From contig NZ_JAKDJU010000185.1 in the NCBI RefSeq assembly GCF_030453725.1, positions 1 through 5,472 on the forward strand: a stretch of 5,472 bases of DNA, written 5' to 3'. A program made the position numbers and the translations under genes. The notes beneath the pieces were generated by a model that worked only from the letters and a program-made list of their open reading frames with translations, was not told the DNA's origin and searched no databases. The DNA comes from Brevibacterium picturae (GTDB lineage Bacteria; Actinomycetota; Actinomycetes; Actinomycetales; Brevibacteriaceae). This document shows, piece by piece, positions 1 through 5,373 of this stretch. The first letter of the stretch is position 1. Every line of letters starts with the position of its first letter.

Positions 1-2
1 CG

Positions 3-1079
3 TCAGCGTCGCTGCGGCGGCACCGCGCTGGCCCGCAGGACGAGATCCGGGGTCACCGAATAATCGACGGCCCCCGCCTCGGCGGGATCGGCCATCATCG
101 CTCTCACCTCGCCCAGCGCGGAGACCGCGATCGTCTCCCAGTCGTAGCTGACCTGAGACAGCGATGGGGCGATGACATCGGCGTCGGGCATGTCCCCGAC
201 CGTGAGCAGGGAGAGCTCACGGGGGAGGTCGAGGCGAGCGCGGGCGGCGGCCTCGAGGATGCCGAACGACAGTGAGGGTGCGCAGGCGATGACGGCCGTG
301 CACTGCAGGTGGAGCAGCTCCTCGGCCGCGGCGACACCGGCCATGGTGCCTCTCGCGGCTTCGACCACGGGTGCCTGGTCACGGGTGGCGGGGATGTGGA
401 GGACCTGGGCCATGGACTTGCGGAACCCGGCGATGCGCACGGCCGCGGCGGAGTCGCGGAGCACGGCGAGTCCGATCCGACGATGCCCCAGGTGGACGAG
501 GTGCTGCACCGCGGTCGCGATGCCGTCGGTGGCGTCGAGGACGATGCGTGAGATCCCGTCCGAGTGTCGGGCGTTGGAGATCCTGATCTGCGGCAGATTG
601 CGTTCGGCCAGTTTCGCGGCGAGTTCACCGGCCGCTCCCCCGCCGAGGACGATCGCCCCCTGGATATGAGGCTCGCTTCCATCCGGACCGAGCAGCGATT
701 CTGCCAGGGCATCGGCCCGGTCGGCCGCGGCCTCCACATGGACTGCCGCGATGCCCTGGGCGAAGATCCTGCTGGTCAGGATCTCGAACAGGCGCGCATA
801 CGGGTCGACGTTCCCGGCTGCCGCGGCGGGCCGGACCAGGGCGAGCATCTGCCGGGCCGGTGTGTTCTGGCTGCCCGAGTCCACACCGAGGATCGCCAGT
901 GCCCGCCTGACCTTGGCCAGTGACCCCGGGGACACCGTGTCGGGGTGTCGCAGTGCCCGCGAGGCCGTCGCCTTCGACACCCCTGCCGCACCGGCGATCG
1001 CGTCGAGCCCGATGTGCTTGTGTTCGCCCGGTTCCGGCGCATCGGGGGCGCTGGACCCGGAATCCGCTGTCGGGTTCAC
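3..1079 (-). CDS. LacI-family transcriptional regulator (second gene of tandem pair)
   Basis: This is a 358-residue cytoplasmic DNA-binding regulator of the LacI/GalR family. A helix-turn-helix lies at about residues 25-44 (LDAIAGAAGVSKATASRALR), after an unusual Pro/Ala/Glu-rich 20-residue N-terminal tail. The rest is a periplasmic-binding-protein-like effector domain, with the family-typical HLGHRRIGL strand near residues 196-204 and a PDLVLRAS ending near residues 344-351. Family members usually bind a sugar or related metabolite, which changes operator binding; the ligand here cannot be read from the sequence. The hinge after the HTH (residues 50-75) lacks the usual LGYxPN sequence and reads LGVDSGS. 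The start is GTG at 1079-1077, overlapping the TGA of the upstream regulator in the motif GTGA. Only a weak AGG precedes it, so translation is probably coupled. The stop is TGA at 5-3; no terminator is visible before the window edge. Confidence 0.93.
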   Translation of the reverse strand: MNPTADSGSSAPDAPEPGEHKHIGLDAIAGAAGVSKATASRALRHPDTVSPGSLAKVRRALAILGVDSGSQNTPARQMLALVRPAAAAGNVDPYARLFEILTSRIFAQGIAAVHVEAAADRADALAESLLGPDGSEPHIQGAIVLGGGAAGELAAKLAERNLPQIRISNARHSDGISRIVLDATDGIATAVQHLVHLGHRRIGLAVLRDSAAAVRIAGFRKSMAQVLHIPATRDQAPVVEAARGTMAGVAAAEELLHLQCTAVIACAPSLSFGILEAAARARLDLPRELSLLTVGDMPDADVIAPSLSQVSYDWETIAVSALGEVRAMMADPAEAGAVDYSVTPDLVLRASAVPPQRR

Positions 1080-2056
1080 TGCCTGGCCGCCGTCGTCGAG
1101 GCTCGGGCCAAGAGTCGGGGCCGGAACACCGGCGGAACCGATCGGAGGTCCTCACCTGAGATCTTCAGCGTCGACAGGGTCGCCGTGACGAGTGCCTGTG
1201 AGAGTCCCTCGAGGTCGAGGCCGAGCACGGTGGCCGGCGGACCGGTGAACTTCATCGTCGGTGAGTCCCCGAAGCCCACCACCGACATGTCCCGCGGCAC
1301 CTGCAGGTGCCTGTTGCGCAGGCCGTGCAGCGTTCCGTGCAGCTGCAGAGCCGACTGCACGATCACCGCGGTGCACGTCGCGTCTTTGAGGTCGAGGACG
1401 GCCCGTGAGCCGCCGGAGAAGGACTTCGGGACCTGCGCGATCCAGTCATCGAGCTTGACCCCGAAGTTGCGTGCAGGGTGCTCGGCGCGGAATCGCTTGA
1501 TCAGCTGCACCGCGAGCTCACCGCTGTCATTGCAGATCAGACCGATACGTCGGTGACCGATGGCCTGGAGGTGCTCGAAGGCCGTCGTCATTCCCCCACC
1601 GAGGTCGAGGCGGGCGGCGATGATGTCGCCGCTGGCGTCGTCGGAGTCCACCGCCGACTGCTCGTCGACGCGGATGCAGGGGATGTCGGTGTGCAGGCTC
1701 GTCAGCGTCGGCGTCACGAGGGCAACGGCACCGGCGTCGACTGCGACCTCCAGCGGGGTGGTCTCGGTCTCGACGGGCGGCCGGGTGATGAGCAGACCGT
1801 GCTCCTGCAGTGCCGCGGCCACACGAGTGCAGACCTGGACCTGCCAGTATTCGGGGTTTCCGGGTGCACTGACGGCCACCAGCCGCCTCGGCGCCTCATG
1901 CAGGAGGGTGGACCGTGAGTAGCCCAGCGCATCCATCGCATCCAGCACTCTGGTCCGAGTGTCCTCGGCCACCGCACCGCGCCTGCCGAGGACTCGGGAG
2001 ACGGTCGCCAGAGACACGCCCGCCCGGGCTGCGACGTCATCGAGCTTGACCTTCAT
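1076..2056 (-). CDS. LacI-family transcriptional regulator (first gene of tandem pair)
   Basis: This is a 326-residue LacI/GalR-family regulator. The HTH is at residues 4-23 (LDDVAARAGVSLATVSRVLG), followed by the RVLDAMDALGYS hinge region near residues 36-47. The effector domain includes AIGHRRIGLI (165-174) and VPRDMSVVGFGD (253-264), both typical of the family. I chose ATG at 2056-2054 because LacI proteins normally begin a few residues before the HTH. The GTG 13 codons upstream (2095-2093) would add an unconserved tail. Neither start has a Shine-Dalgarno sequence. A TAGACT -10-like hexamer ends 8 bp before the ATG, which suggests a leaderless mRNA. The gene is divergent from the ABC/DUF4032 pair, so it may repress that operon and itself; this is inference from position. 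Its ligand is unknown. Its 3' end overlaps the next LacI gene by 4 bp. Confidence 0.93.
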   Translation of the reverse strand: MKVKLDDVAARAGVSLATVSRVLGRRGAVAEDTRTRVLDAMDALGYSRSTLLHEAPRRLVAVSAPGNPEYWQVQVCTRVAAALQEHGLLITRPPVETETTPLEVAVDAGAVALVTPTLTSLHTDIPCIRVDEQSAVDSDDASGDIIAARLDLGGGMTTAFEHLQAIGHRRIGLICNDSGELAVQLIKRFRAEHPARNFGVKLDDWIAQVPKSFSGGSRAVLDLKDATCTAVIVQSALQLHGTLHGLRNRHLQVPRDMSVVGFGDSPTMKFTGPPATVLGLDLEGLSQALVTATLSTLKISGEDLRSVPPVFRPRLLARASTTAARQ

Positions 2057-2063
2057 ACCGGGA

Positions 2064-2069
2064 AGTCTA
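2064..2069 (-). promoter_or_regulatory. Candidate -10 element for leaderless lacI-type gene
   Basis: Read on the minus strand, TAGACT (a TANNNT -10 hexamer) is followed by seven bases and then the ATG at 2056. Transcription would therefore begin at or next to the start codon. This fits the absence of a Shine-Dalgarno sequence. No good -35 is visible 17-18 bp upstream, which is common for actinobacterial promoters but weakens the call. Confidence 0.4.
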
Positions 2070-2125
2070 TCGGCGCACCCGCCACGGTTTCTCACCCAGC
2101 ATCTGCCCAGGTGCGCGGCCGTGCG

Positions 2126-2155
2126 CTGACACAGTGCTGAGAATCACTCTACGCT
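2126..2155 (+). promoter_or_regulatory. Candidate rightward promoter for the ABC/DUF4032 operon
   Basis: CTGACA (2126-2131, five of six matches to TTGACA) lies 18 bp before TACGCT (2150-2155, fits TANNNT). Transcription would start near 2162 and give a leader of about 100 nt containing a short ORF. A second possibility is TGTCTC (2169-2174), 18 bp, TAGGAT (2193-2198), with a shorter leader beginning near 2205. Sequence alone does not decide between them. Confidence 0.4.
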
Positions 2156-2174
2156 TTGTCGAATCGACTGTCTC
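2146..2174 (-). promoter_or_regulatory. Alternative minus-strand promoter for the lacI pair
   Basis: On the minus strand, GAGACA (2174-2169, four of six matches to TTGACA) is separated by 17 bp from TAGAGT (2151-2146). It would give a leader of roughly 80-90 nt for the first LacI gene. It overlaps the candidate rightward promoter, so the two could not be occupied at once. It competes with the leaderless -10 at 2069-2064 as the real start site. Confidence 0.25.
2158..2168. promoter_or_regulatory. Possible operator: 11-bp inverted repeat
   Basis: GTCGAATCGAC is a perfect 5-bp inverted repeat around one central base. It covers the predicted start of the upstream rightward promoter. A second, looser inverted repeat, GTCTC (2170-2174) and GAGAC (2184-2188), lies just downstream and has CACGTG between its arms. 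Either is suitably placed for one of the divergent LacI-type regulators. The match is short, and neither resembles the usual central-CG LacI operator well. Confidence 0.25.
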
Positions 2175-2196
2175 CGACCACGTGAGACGGCATAGG

Positions 2197-2256
2197 ATGA
2201 GTAGGACTGAGCATCCCCGCCAGGTCACCGACGACCAGCTGCTCACGAAGATCTAA
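2197..2256 (+). CDS. Possible leader peptide / small ORF upstream of ABC gene
   Basis: A 19-codon ORF encodes MSRTEHPRQVTDDQLLTKI. It ends in TAA at 2254-2256, which overlaps the AAGGAGG of the next gene by two bases. Its last 13 sense codons all end in G or C, as in the real genes here. An in-frame GTG at 2182 could extend it by five codons. No Shine-Dalgarno precedes either start. If the TAGGAT promoter at 2193-2198 is the real one, this ATG would not be transcribed. It may be a translated leader that couples to the ABC gene, or chance; I do not recognise the peptide. Confidence 0.25.
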   Translation: MSRTEHPRQVTDDQLLTKI

Positions 2257-2261
2257 GGAGG
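2255..2261 (+). promoter_or_regulatory. Strong ribosome binding site of the ABC gene
   Basis: AAGGAGG stands four bases before the ATG at 2266. It is the only consensus-strength Shine-Dalgarno in the window and fixes the start of the ABC gene. It is also the entry point for ribosomes that probably go on to the DUF4032 gene. Confidence 0.85.
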
Positions 2262-2265
2262 AAAC

Positions 2266-2973
2266 ATGTCAACAGTGTCGTTGAATGGCCTCAGTCATGC
2301 CTACGAGAACACCGTGTCCGCCTCGGTGCATCCGTTCAATCTCTTCATCGACGACGGCGAGTTCCTCGTCCTCTACGGCCCGTCCGGATCCGGCAAGTCG
2401 ACCATCCTGCGCATGCTGCATGGGCTCGAGGCTCCCAAGACGGGCACGATCCTCATCGACGGCGTCGACGTCACCCATGCCGCGGTCAATGATCGCGACG
2501 TCACGCTCGCCCTTGAGAGCTATGCCCTCTATCCGCACATGAGCGTGCGCGACAACCTCGGCTTCGCCCTTCGTGTCGATGGGCTTCCCGCCGAGGAGAT
2601 CCGTGAGCGCGTCGAGTCCGTGACCTCGAAGATCGGGCTGCGCGACTTCCTCGATTCCGTGCCGGGCGATCTCTCCGCCCTGCAGCGCCAGACGATCGCC
2701 CTGGCCCGGGCCGTGGTTCGTCAGCCGAAGGTCCTGATCATGGACGAACCGGTCGTCAACCTCGTCCCCGAGCACCAGGCCGAGACCCTGCGCCTGGTCA
2801 AGGATCTGCAGCAGGAATTCGGGCTGACCACCCTCTATGCCACGGAGAATCTCGAGGATGCGAAGGTCCTCGGCGACCGCATCGCCTTCCTCGACCACGG
2901 GCGTCTGATCGGGGTGGAGAAACCTGAAGTCGCCGAGGCGCTCGTCGCCTCGATCGCGGACGTGGACTCCTGA
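2266..2973 (+). CDS. Degenerate MalK/MsmK-like ABC ATPase, lacking C-terminal domain
   Basis: This 235-residue cytoplasmic protein has the nucleotide-binding fold of sugar-importer ATPases (the MalK/UgpC/MsmK group). It stops where those proteins (about 370 residues) continue into their TOBE/OB regulatory domain. Kept are the A-loop Tyr13, Walker A GPSGSGKST (38-46) and Walker B VLIMDEP (156-162) with catalytic Glu161. SYALYPHMSV (85-94) is the family's usual sequence. Changed are the Q-loop Gln (FQSYALYPH becomes LESYALYPH, Glu84), the signature LSGGQ (LSALQ, 136-140), the D-loop SNLD (VNLV, 164-167) and the switch His (TH becomes TE, Glu194). Such a protein should bind ATP, but a normal hydrolysis cycle is doubtful. 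No permease or binding protein is nearby. The DUF4032 gene follows after 3 bp, so the two products are probably made together and may interact. The reading frame is intact with normal codon use, so this does not look like a decaying pseudogene. Automatic annotation would probably call it a sugar ABC transporter ATP-binding protein. Confidence 0.9.
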   Translation: MSTVSLNGLSHAYENTVSASVHPFNLFIDDGEFLVLYGPSGSGKSTILRMLHGLEAPKTGTILIDGVDVTHAAVNDRDVTLALESYALYPHMSVRDNLGFALRVDGLPAEEIRERVESVTSKIGLRDFLDSVPGDLSALQRQTIALARAVVRQPKVLIMDEPVVNLVPEHQAETLRLVKDLQQEFGLTTLYATENLEDAKVLGDRIAFLDHGRLIGVEKPEVAEALVASIADVDS

Positions 2974-2976
2974 TCG

Positions 2977-4245
2977 GTGCCCGAGACCACAGCACCGCAG
3001 ATCCATACGGTCCGCAGCGGCGACCATGCCGCGATTGCACGACTGCCGTGGCATCTTCCTCTCGGTGACTGGTCCCAGGACTTCCTCGGCGGGCTGCCTC
3101 GCGGCATCTCCCGCCACGTCGTGCGCTTCGTCGAGATCGGCGATGAGGTCCTGGCGATCAAGGAGACCGACGATCGTCGGGCCCTGCGCGAATTCGACAT
3201 CCTCGGTGTGCTCGGGAACCTGGCCGTGCCCACGGTCGAACCGCGCGCCTATGTGACCAACCGGGCCACCGCCTCGGCGACGGAGCTGCCTGGTGCACTG
3301 CTGACGGCCTATCTGGATTTCTCACTGCCCTACCGCGCGCTGTTCTCACGGTCGCTGGCCGAGGACGCGGCCGACCGGCTCGTCGACGCCCTGGCCGTCC
3401 TGCTCGCCCGACTCCACCTCGTCGGCTTCTACTGGGGCGATGTGTCGCTGTCGAACACACTGTTCCGACGCGACGCCGACGCCTATGCCGCCTACGTCGT
3501 CGATGCGGAGACCGGTGAGCTCCACGACCAGCTCTCGGACGGTCAGCGGCAGATGGATCTGCGCATCGCCAAGACGAACATCGCCGGTGACTTCCTCGAT
3601 CTGCAGGCCGCGGGCCTCATCGAACCCAGCGTTGACCCACTGGCAGCCGGTGAGCGCCTGTTCGAGGCCTACAACGGGCTGTGGACCGAGCTGACACGGG
3701 TCGAGGAGTTCTCCGTCAACGAACGATGGCGCATCGACGAGCGCATCCGCCGACTCAACGACCTGGGCTTCGATCTGGGCGAATTGACCGTGACCACCGA
3801 CCTCGACGGCGTCAGCCTGCTGGTCGAACCGAAGGTCGTCGAGCCCAACCACCATTCCCGCAGACTCCTGCGCCTGACCGGCATCGGGGCGAACGAGAAT
3901 CAGGCGCGGACCATGCTCAACGACCTCGATTCCCACCGCAGTGCGCCCGGCTTCACCGGCGGAGCCCACGGTTCCGGCGAGCTGCCGGTCGAACTCGACG
4001 AGGACGAGGCCGCACGGATCTGGCTCGACGAGGTCTACAAGCCTCTCATCAGCGCCATCCCGGAGAACCTCACCCACAAGCTCGAGCCCGGGCAGATCTT
4101 CTACGAATTCGTCGAGCACCGGCGGGTGATGTCGAGGGCCAGGCAGCGCGACATCCCGACGATGGAGGCCATCGCCTACTTCATCGTCGACTACCTCGCG
4201 AACCTCCCCGACGAGGCGCTGTACGTCGACAGCCGGAAATTCTGA
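2977..4245 (+). CDS. DUF4032 protein with N-terminal kinase-like domain
   Basis: This 422-residue soluble protein has no signal peptide or membrane segment. The N-terminal half resembles the lipopolysaccharide-kinase/RIO-like fold. Motifs: LPRGISRHVVRFV (40-52), probably where the nucleotide-binding loop would sit; AIK with Lys62; REF with Glu72, as in helix C; GDVSLSN (154-160) with catalytic Asp155 and Asn160; and VVDAETGE (174-181) with Asp176 in the place of the DFG Asp. All the expected catalytic residues are present, so phosphotransfer is plausible. From about residue 218 comes the DUF4032 region, including VEPNHHSRRLLRLTGIGANE (288-307) and FYEFVEHR (375-382). The function of this family is not established as far as I know. 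The GTG start at 2977 is three bases after the ABC stop with no clear Shine-Dalgarno; the conserved sequence begins at about residue 9, which supports this start. Translation is probably coupled to the ABC gene. The substrate is unknown. Confidence 0.9.
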   Translation: MPETTAPQIHTVRSGDHAAIARLPWHLPLGDWSQDFLGGLPRGISRHVVRFVEIGDEVLAIKETDDRRALREFDILGVLGNLAVPTVEPRAYVTNRATASATELPGALLTAYLDFSLPYRALFSRSLAEDAADRLVDALAVLLARLHLVGFYWGDVSLSNTLFRRDADAYAAYVVDAETGELHDQLSDGQRQMDLRIAKTNIAGDFLDLQAAGLIEPSVDPLAAGERLFEAYNGLWTELTRVEEFSVNERWRIDERIRRLNDLGFDLGELTVTTDLDGVSLLVEPKVVEPNHHSRRLLRLTGIGANENQARTMLNDLDSHRSAPGFTGGAHGSGELPVELDEDEAARIWLDEVYKPLISAIPENLTHKLEPGQIFYEFVEHRRVMSRARQRDIPTMEAIAYFIVDYLANLPDEALYVDSRKF

Positions 4246-4265
4246 GGCATACGCGCGCGGAGTCT

Positions 4266-4326
4266 GTCCGGGCCGGGTCGGGTCCGGACCGGGTCGAGTC
4301 CGGACCGGGTCGAGTCCGGACTGGGA
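4266..4326. repeat. 16-bp palindromic tandem repeat, about 3.8 copies
   Basis: The unit GTCCGGACCGGGTCGA occurs at 4282-4297 and 4298-4313 identically. It is preceded by a copy with two changes (4266-4281) and followed by a partial diverged copy (4314-4326). Each full unit holds the self-complementary octamer GTCCGGAC (GTCCGGGC in the first). It begins 20 bp after the DUF4032 stop codon, wholly between genes. Confidence 0.9.
4281..4306 (+). terminator. Possible transcription terminator or mRNA-end hairpin
   Basis: Octamers from adjacent repeat units can pair: GGTCCGGAC (4281-4289) with GTCCGGACC (4298-4306), a perfect 9-bp GC-rich stem with an 8-base loop. Neighbouring units allow equivalent alternative stems. 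It lies shortly after the DUF4032 stop, where a terminator would be expected. There is no U-tract, so it may instead stabilise the 3' end or be a protein-binding site. Confidence 0.35.
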
Positions 4327-4370
4327 TTCCACCAAGTGAAACGTGGACCCGACAGCCGCCTCGGCGGGCA

Positions 4371-4376
4371 TATCTT
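4371..4376 (+). promoter_or_regulatory. Weak candidate -10 for the dehydrogenase gene
   Basis: TATCTT fits TANNNT and would give a leader of about 50 nt before the ATG at 4433. No -35 is recognisable at the right distance. The 187-bp spacer and the hairpin repeat before it make an independent promoter likely, but this position is only a guess. Confidence 0.2.
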
Positions 4377-4421
4377 TGAGATCAACGAGGCGATCACCGC
4401 CGGAAACCCCAGTGCTAGGAA

Positions 4422-4426
4422 AAGGA
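4422..4426 (+). promoter_or_regulatory. Ribosome binding site of the dehydrogenase gene
   Basis: AAGGA, within the purine-rich AGGAAAAGGA at 4417-4426, stands six bases before the ATG at 4433. It decides the start. The upstream in-frame ATG at 4343 and the downstream ATG at 4478 have no such site. Confidence 0.7.
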
Positions 4427-4432
4427 CCTCCG

Positions 4433-5356
4433 ATGTCGCAAGTCCCGCAGAATTCAACGTCGACGAAGCCGAACTCCATGCCGACGAATGAGAACAACCC
4501 CTCGATCCCCTCCCTCTTCGACCTCAGCGGCCGCACCGCCGTCGTCGTCGGTGCGGGATCCGGGTTGGGGCAGGCGAGCGCGATCGGCCTCGCCGACGCC
4601 GGTGCCCACGTCGTCGTCGCCGACCTCAACGTCGACGGCGCCGAGGAAACCGTGCGGATCATCGCCGAACGCCGGGGAGCCGGGAAAGGTGTGAGCACCG
4701 GCGGCAAGGGCCCAGACTCCGTCGGCAAGGGTGGGCACAGCGCCGCCTCGTCACCAGGCGCCGAGGCTGCACGCGTCGATATCACCGACACCGATTCGGT
4801 CAACGCCCTCGTCGCGGCCCACCCGGAGGCCCAGGTGCTCGTCATCACCCCGGGTGCGAACGTGCGCAAACGACTGCTGTCGACGACAGATGAGGAATTC
4901 GACCGGGTCATCGACATCAACCTCAAGGGCACCTATCGCCTGATGCGCGGATTCGGCGCCGAGATGGCCGAACGCGGACGGGGCTCCATCGTGACCTACT
5001 CCTCGTTCCGGGCTCTGGCGATCGAACCGGGTCAAGGTCTCTACGCCGCGGCCAAGGCCGGCGTCGTCCAGCTGACGAAGACGCTGGCCAGCGAGCTGGG
5101 ACCGCAAGGCGTGCGCGTCAACGCGATCCTGCCCGGACCCTTCGACACTCCGCTGACTCAGCAGATCAAGGCCGACGAGGAATGGTGGACCGCCTATGCG
5201 GAGAAGACCGCCCTGGGCCGCTGGGGACACCTGCACGAGATCGCCGGGCCGGTGCTGTTCCTCGCCTCCGATGCCTCTACCTACGTCACGGGACACTCGC
5301 AGATCGTCGACGGCGGCTGGATGGCCCAGGACGGACGCTTCTCCCCACGCCTGTAG
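4433..5356 (+). CDS. SDR-family NAD(P)-dependent oxidoreductase
   Basis: This is a 307-residue cytoplasmic short-chain dehydrogenase/reductase of the classical type. The nucleotide-binding motif is GAGSGLG (40-46). Asp64 at the end of the second strand suggests NAD rather than NADP, and Asp116 (VDIT) contacts adenine in this family. The catalytic tetrad is Asn163, Ser191, Tyr204 and Lys208 (YAAAK), with the normal 13-residue Ser-Tyr spacing. The C-terminal VDGGWMAQDGRF is typical. These enzymes oxidise or reduce an alcohol/carbonyl, often a sugar or polyol; the substrate cannot be named. Oddities are a disordered-looking 28-residue N-terminal extension rich in Ser/Asn/Pro, a Gly-Lys-rich insertion at about 82-110 made of three GKG heptapeptides, and the usual NNAG replaced by ITPG (138-141). 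At about 250 residues for a classical SDR, the extra length is explained by those two additions. It may be transcribed separately from the DUF4032 gene. Confidence 0.92.
   Translation: MSQVPQNSTSTKPNSMPTNENNPSIPSLFDLSGRTAVVVGAGSGLGQASAIGLADAGAHVVVADLNVDGAEETVRIIAERRGAGKGVSTGGKGPDSVGKGGHSAASSPGAEAARVDITDTDSVNALVAAHPEAQVLVITPGANVRKRLLSTTDEEFDRVIDINLKGTYRLMRGFGAEMAERGRGSIVTYSSFRALAIEPGQGLYAAAKAGVVQLTKTLASELGPQGVRVNAILPGPFDTPLTQQIKADEEWWTAYAEKTALGRWGHLHEIAGPVLFLASDASTYVTGHSQIVDGGWMAQDGRFSPRL
4682..4744 (+). repeat. Degenerate 21-bp triplication inside the dehydrogenase gene
   Basis: Three consecutive 21-bp units (4682-4702, 4703-4723, 4724-4744) encode GKGVSTG, GKGPDSV and GKGGHSA. The first nine bases of the second and third units differ at only one position (GGCAAGGGC/T); the rest has diverged. 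They are in frame and fall in a surface loop of the SDR fold. Confidence 0.6.
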
Positions 5357-5373
5357 CTCTCCTCCGTCCGGTG

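Noticed and set aside
945..1556. 203-codon open frame on the plus strand over the LacI pair
   Set aside because: It crosses the junction of two well-supported LacI genes on the other strand and encodes an Arg/Ser-rich peptide typical of shadow frames.
2057..2095. Longer first LacI protein from the GTG at 2095
   Set aside because: The 13 extra residues precede the normal N-terminus of the family, there is no ribosome binding site, and the segment contains the candidate -10 element.
2269..3117. 282-codon open frame on the minus strand over the ABC gene
   Set aside because: It is antisense to a clear ABC fold with a strong ribosome binding site, and its translation shows no family motif.
4266..4326. 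CRISPR array
   Set aside because: The units are only 16 bp and directly adjacent with no spacers, so this is a simple tandem repeat.
4337..4344. TGAAACGT, like a half-site of an actinobacterial LacI operator
   Set aside because: The second half (TTCA) is missing and the following bases are GGAC. A single 8-bp match is not enough.
4356..4367. CCGCC-TC-GGCGG hairpin before the dehydrogenase gene
   Set aside because: The loop is too tight unless the stem drops to four pairs, and no U-tract or other signal follows.
4343..4432. Extended N-terminus of the dehydrogenase from the ATG at 4343
   Set aside because: No ribosome binding site precedes 4343, and the added residues have no family similarity. 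The ATG at 4433 has AAGGA at good spacing.
3346..4932. 528-codon open frame on the minus strand
   Set aside because: It lies antisense across the DUF4032 gene, the repeat spacer and the dehydrogenase gene. Its peptide has no recognisable domain, and long antisense frames are expected in GC-rich coding DNA.
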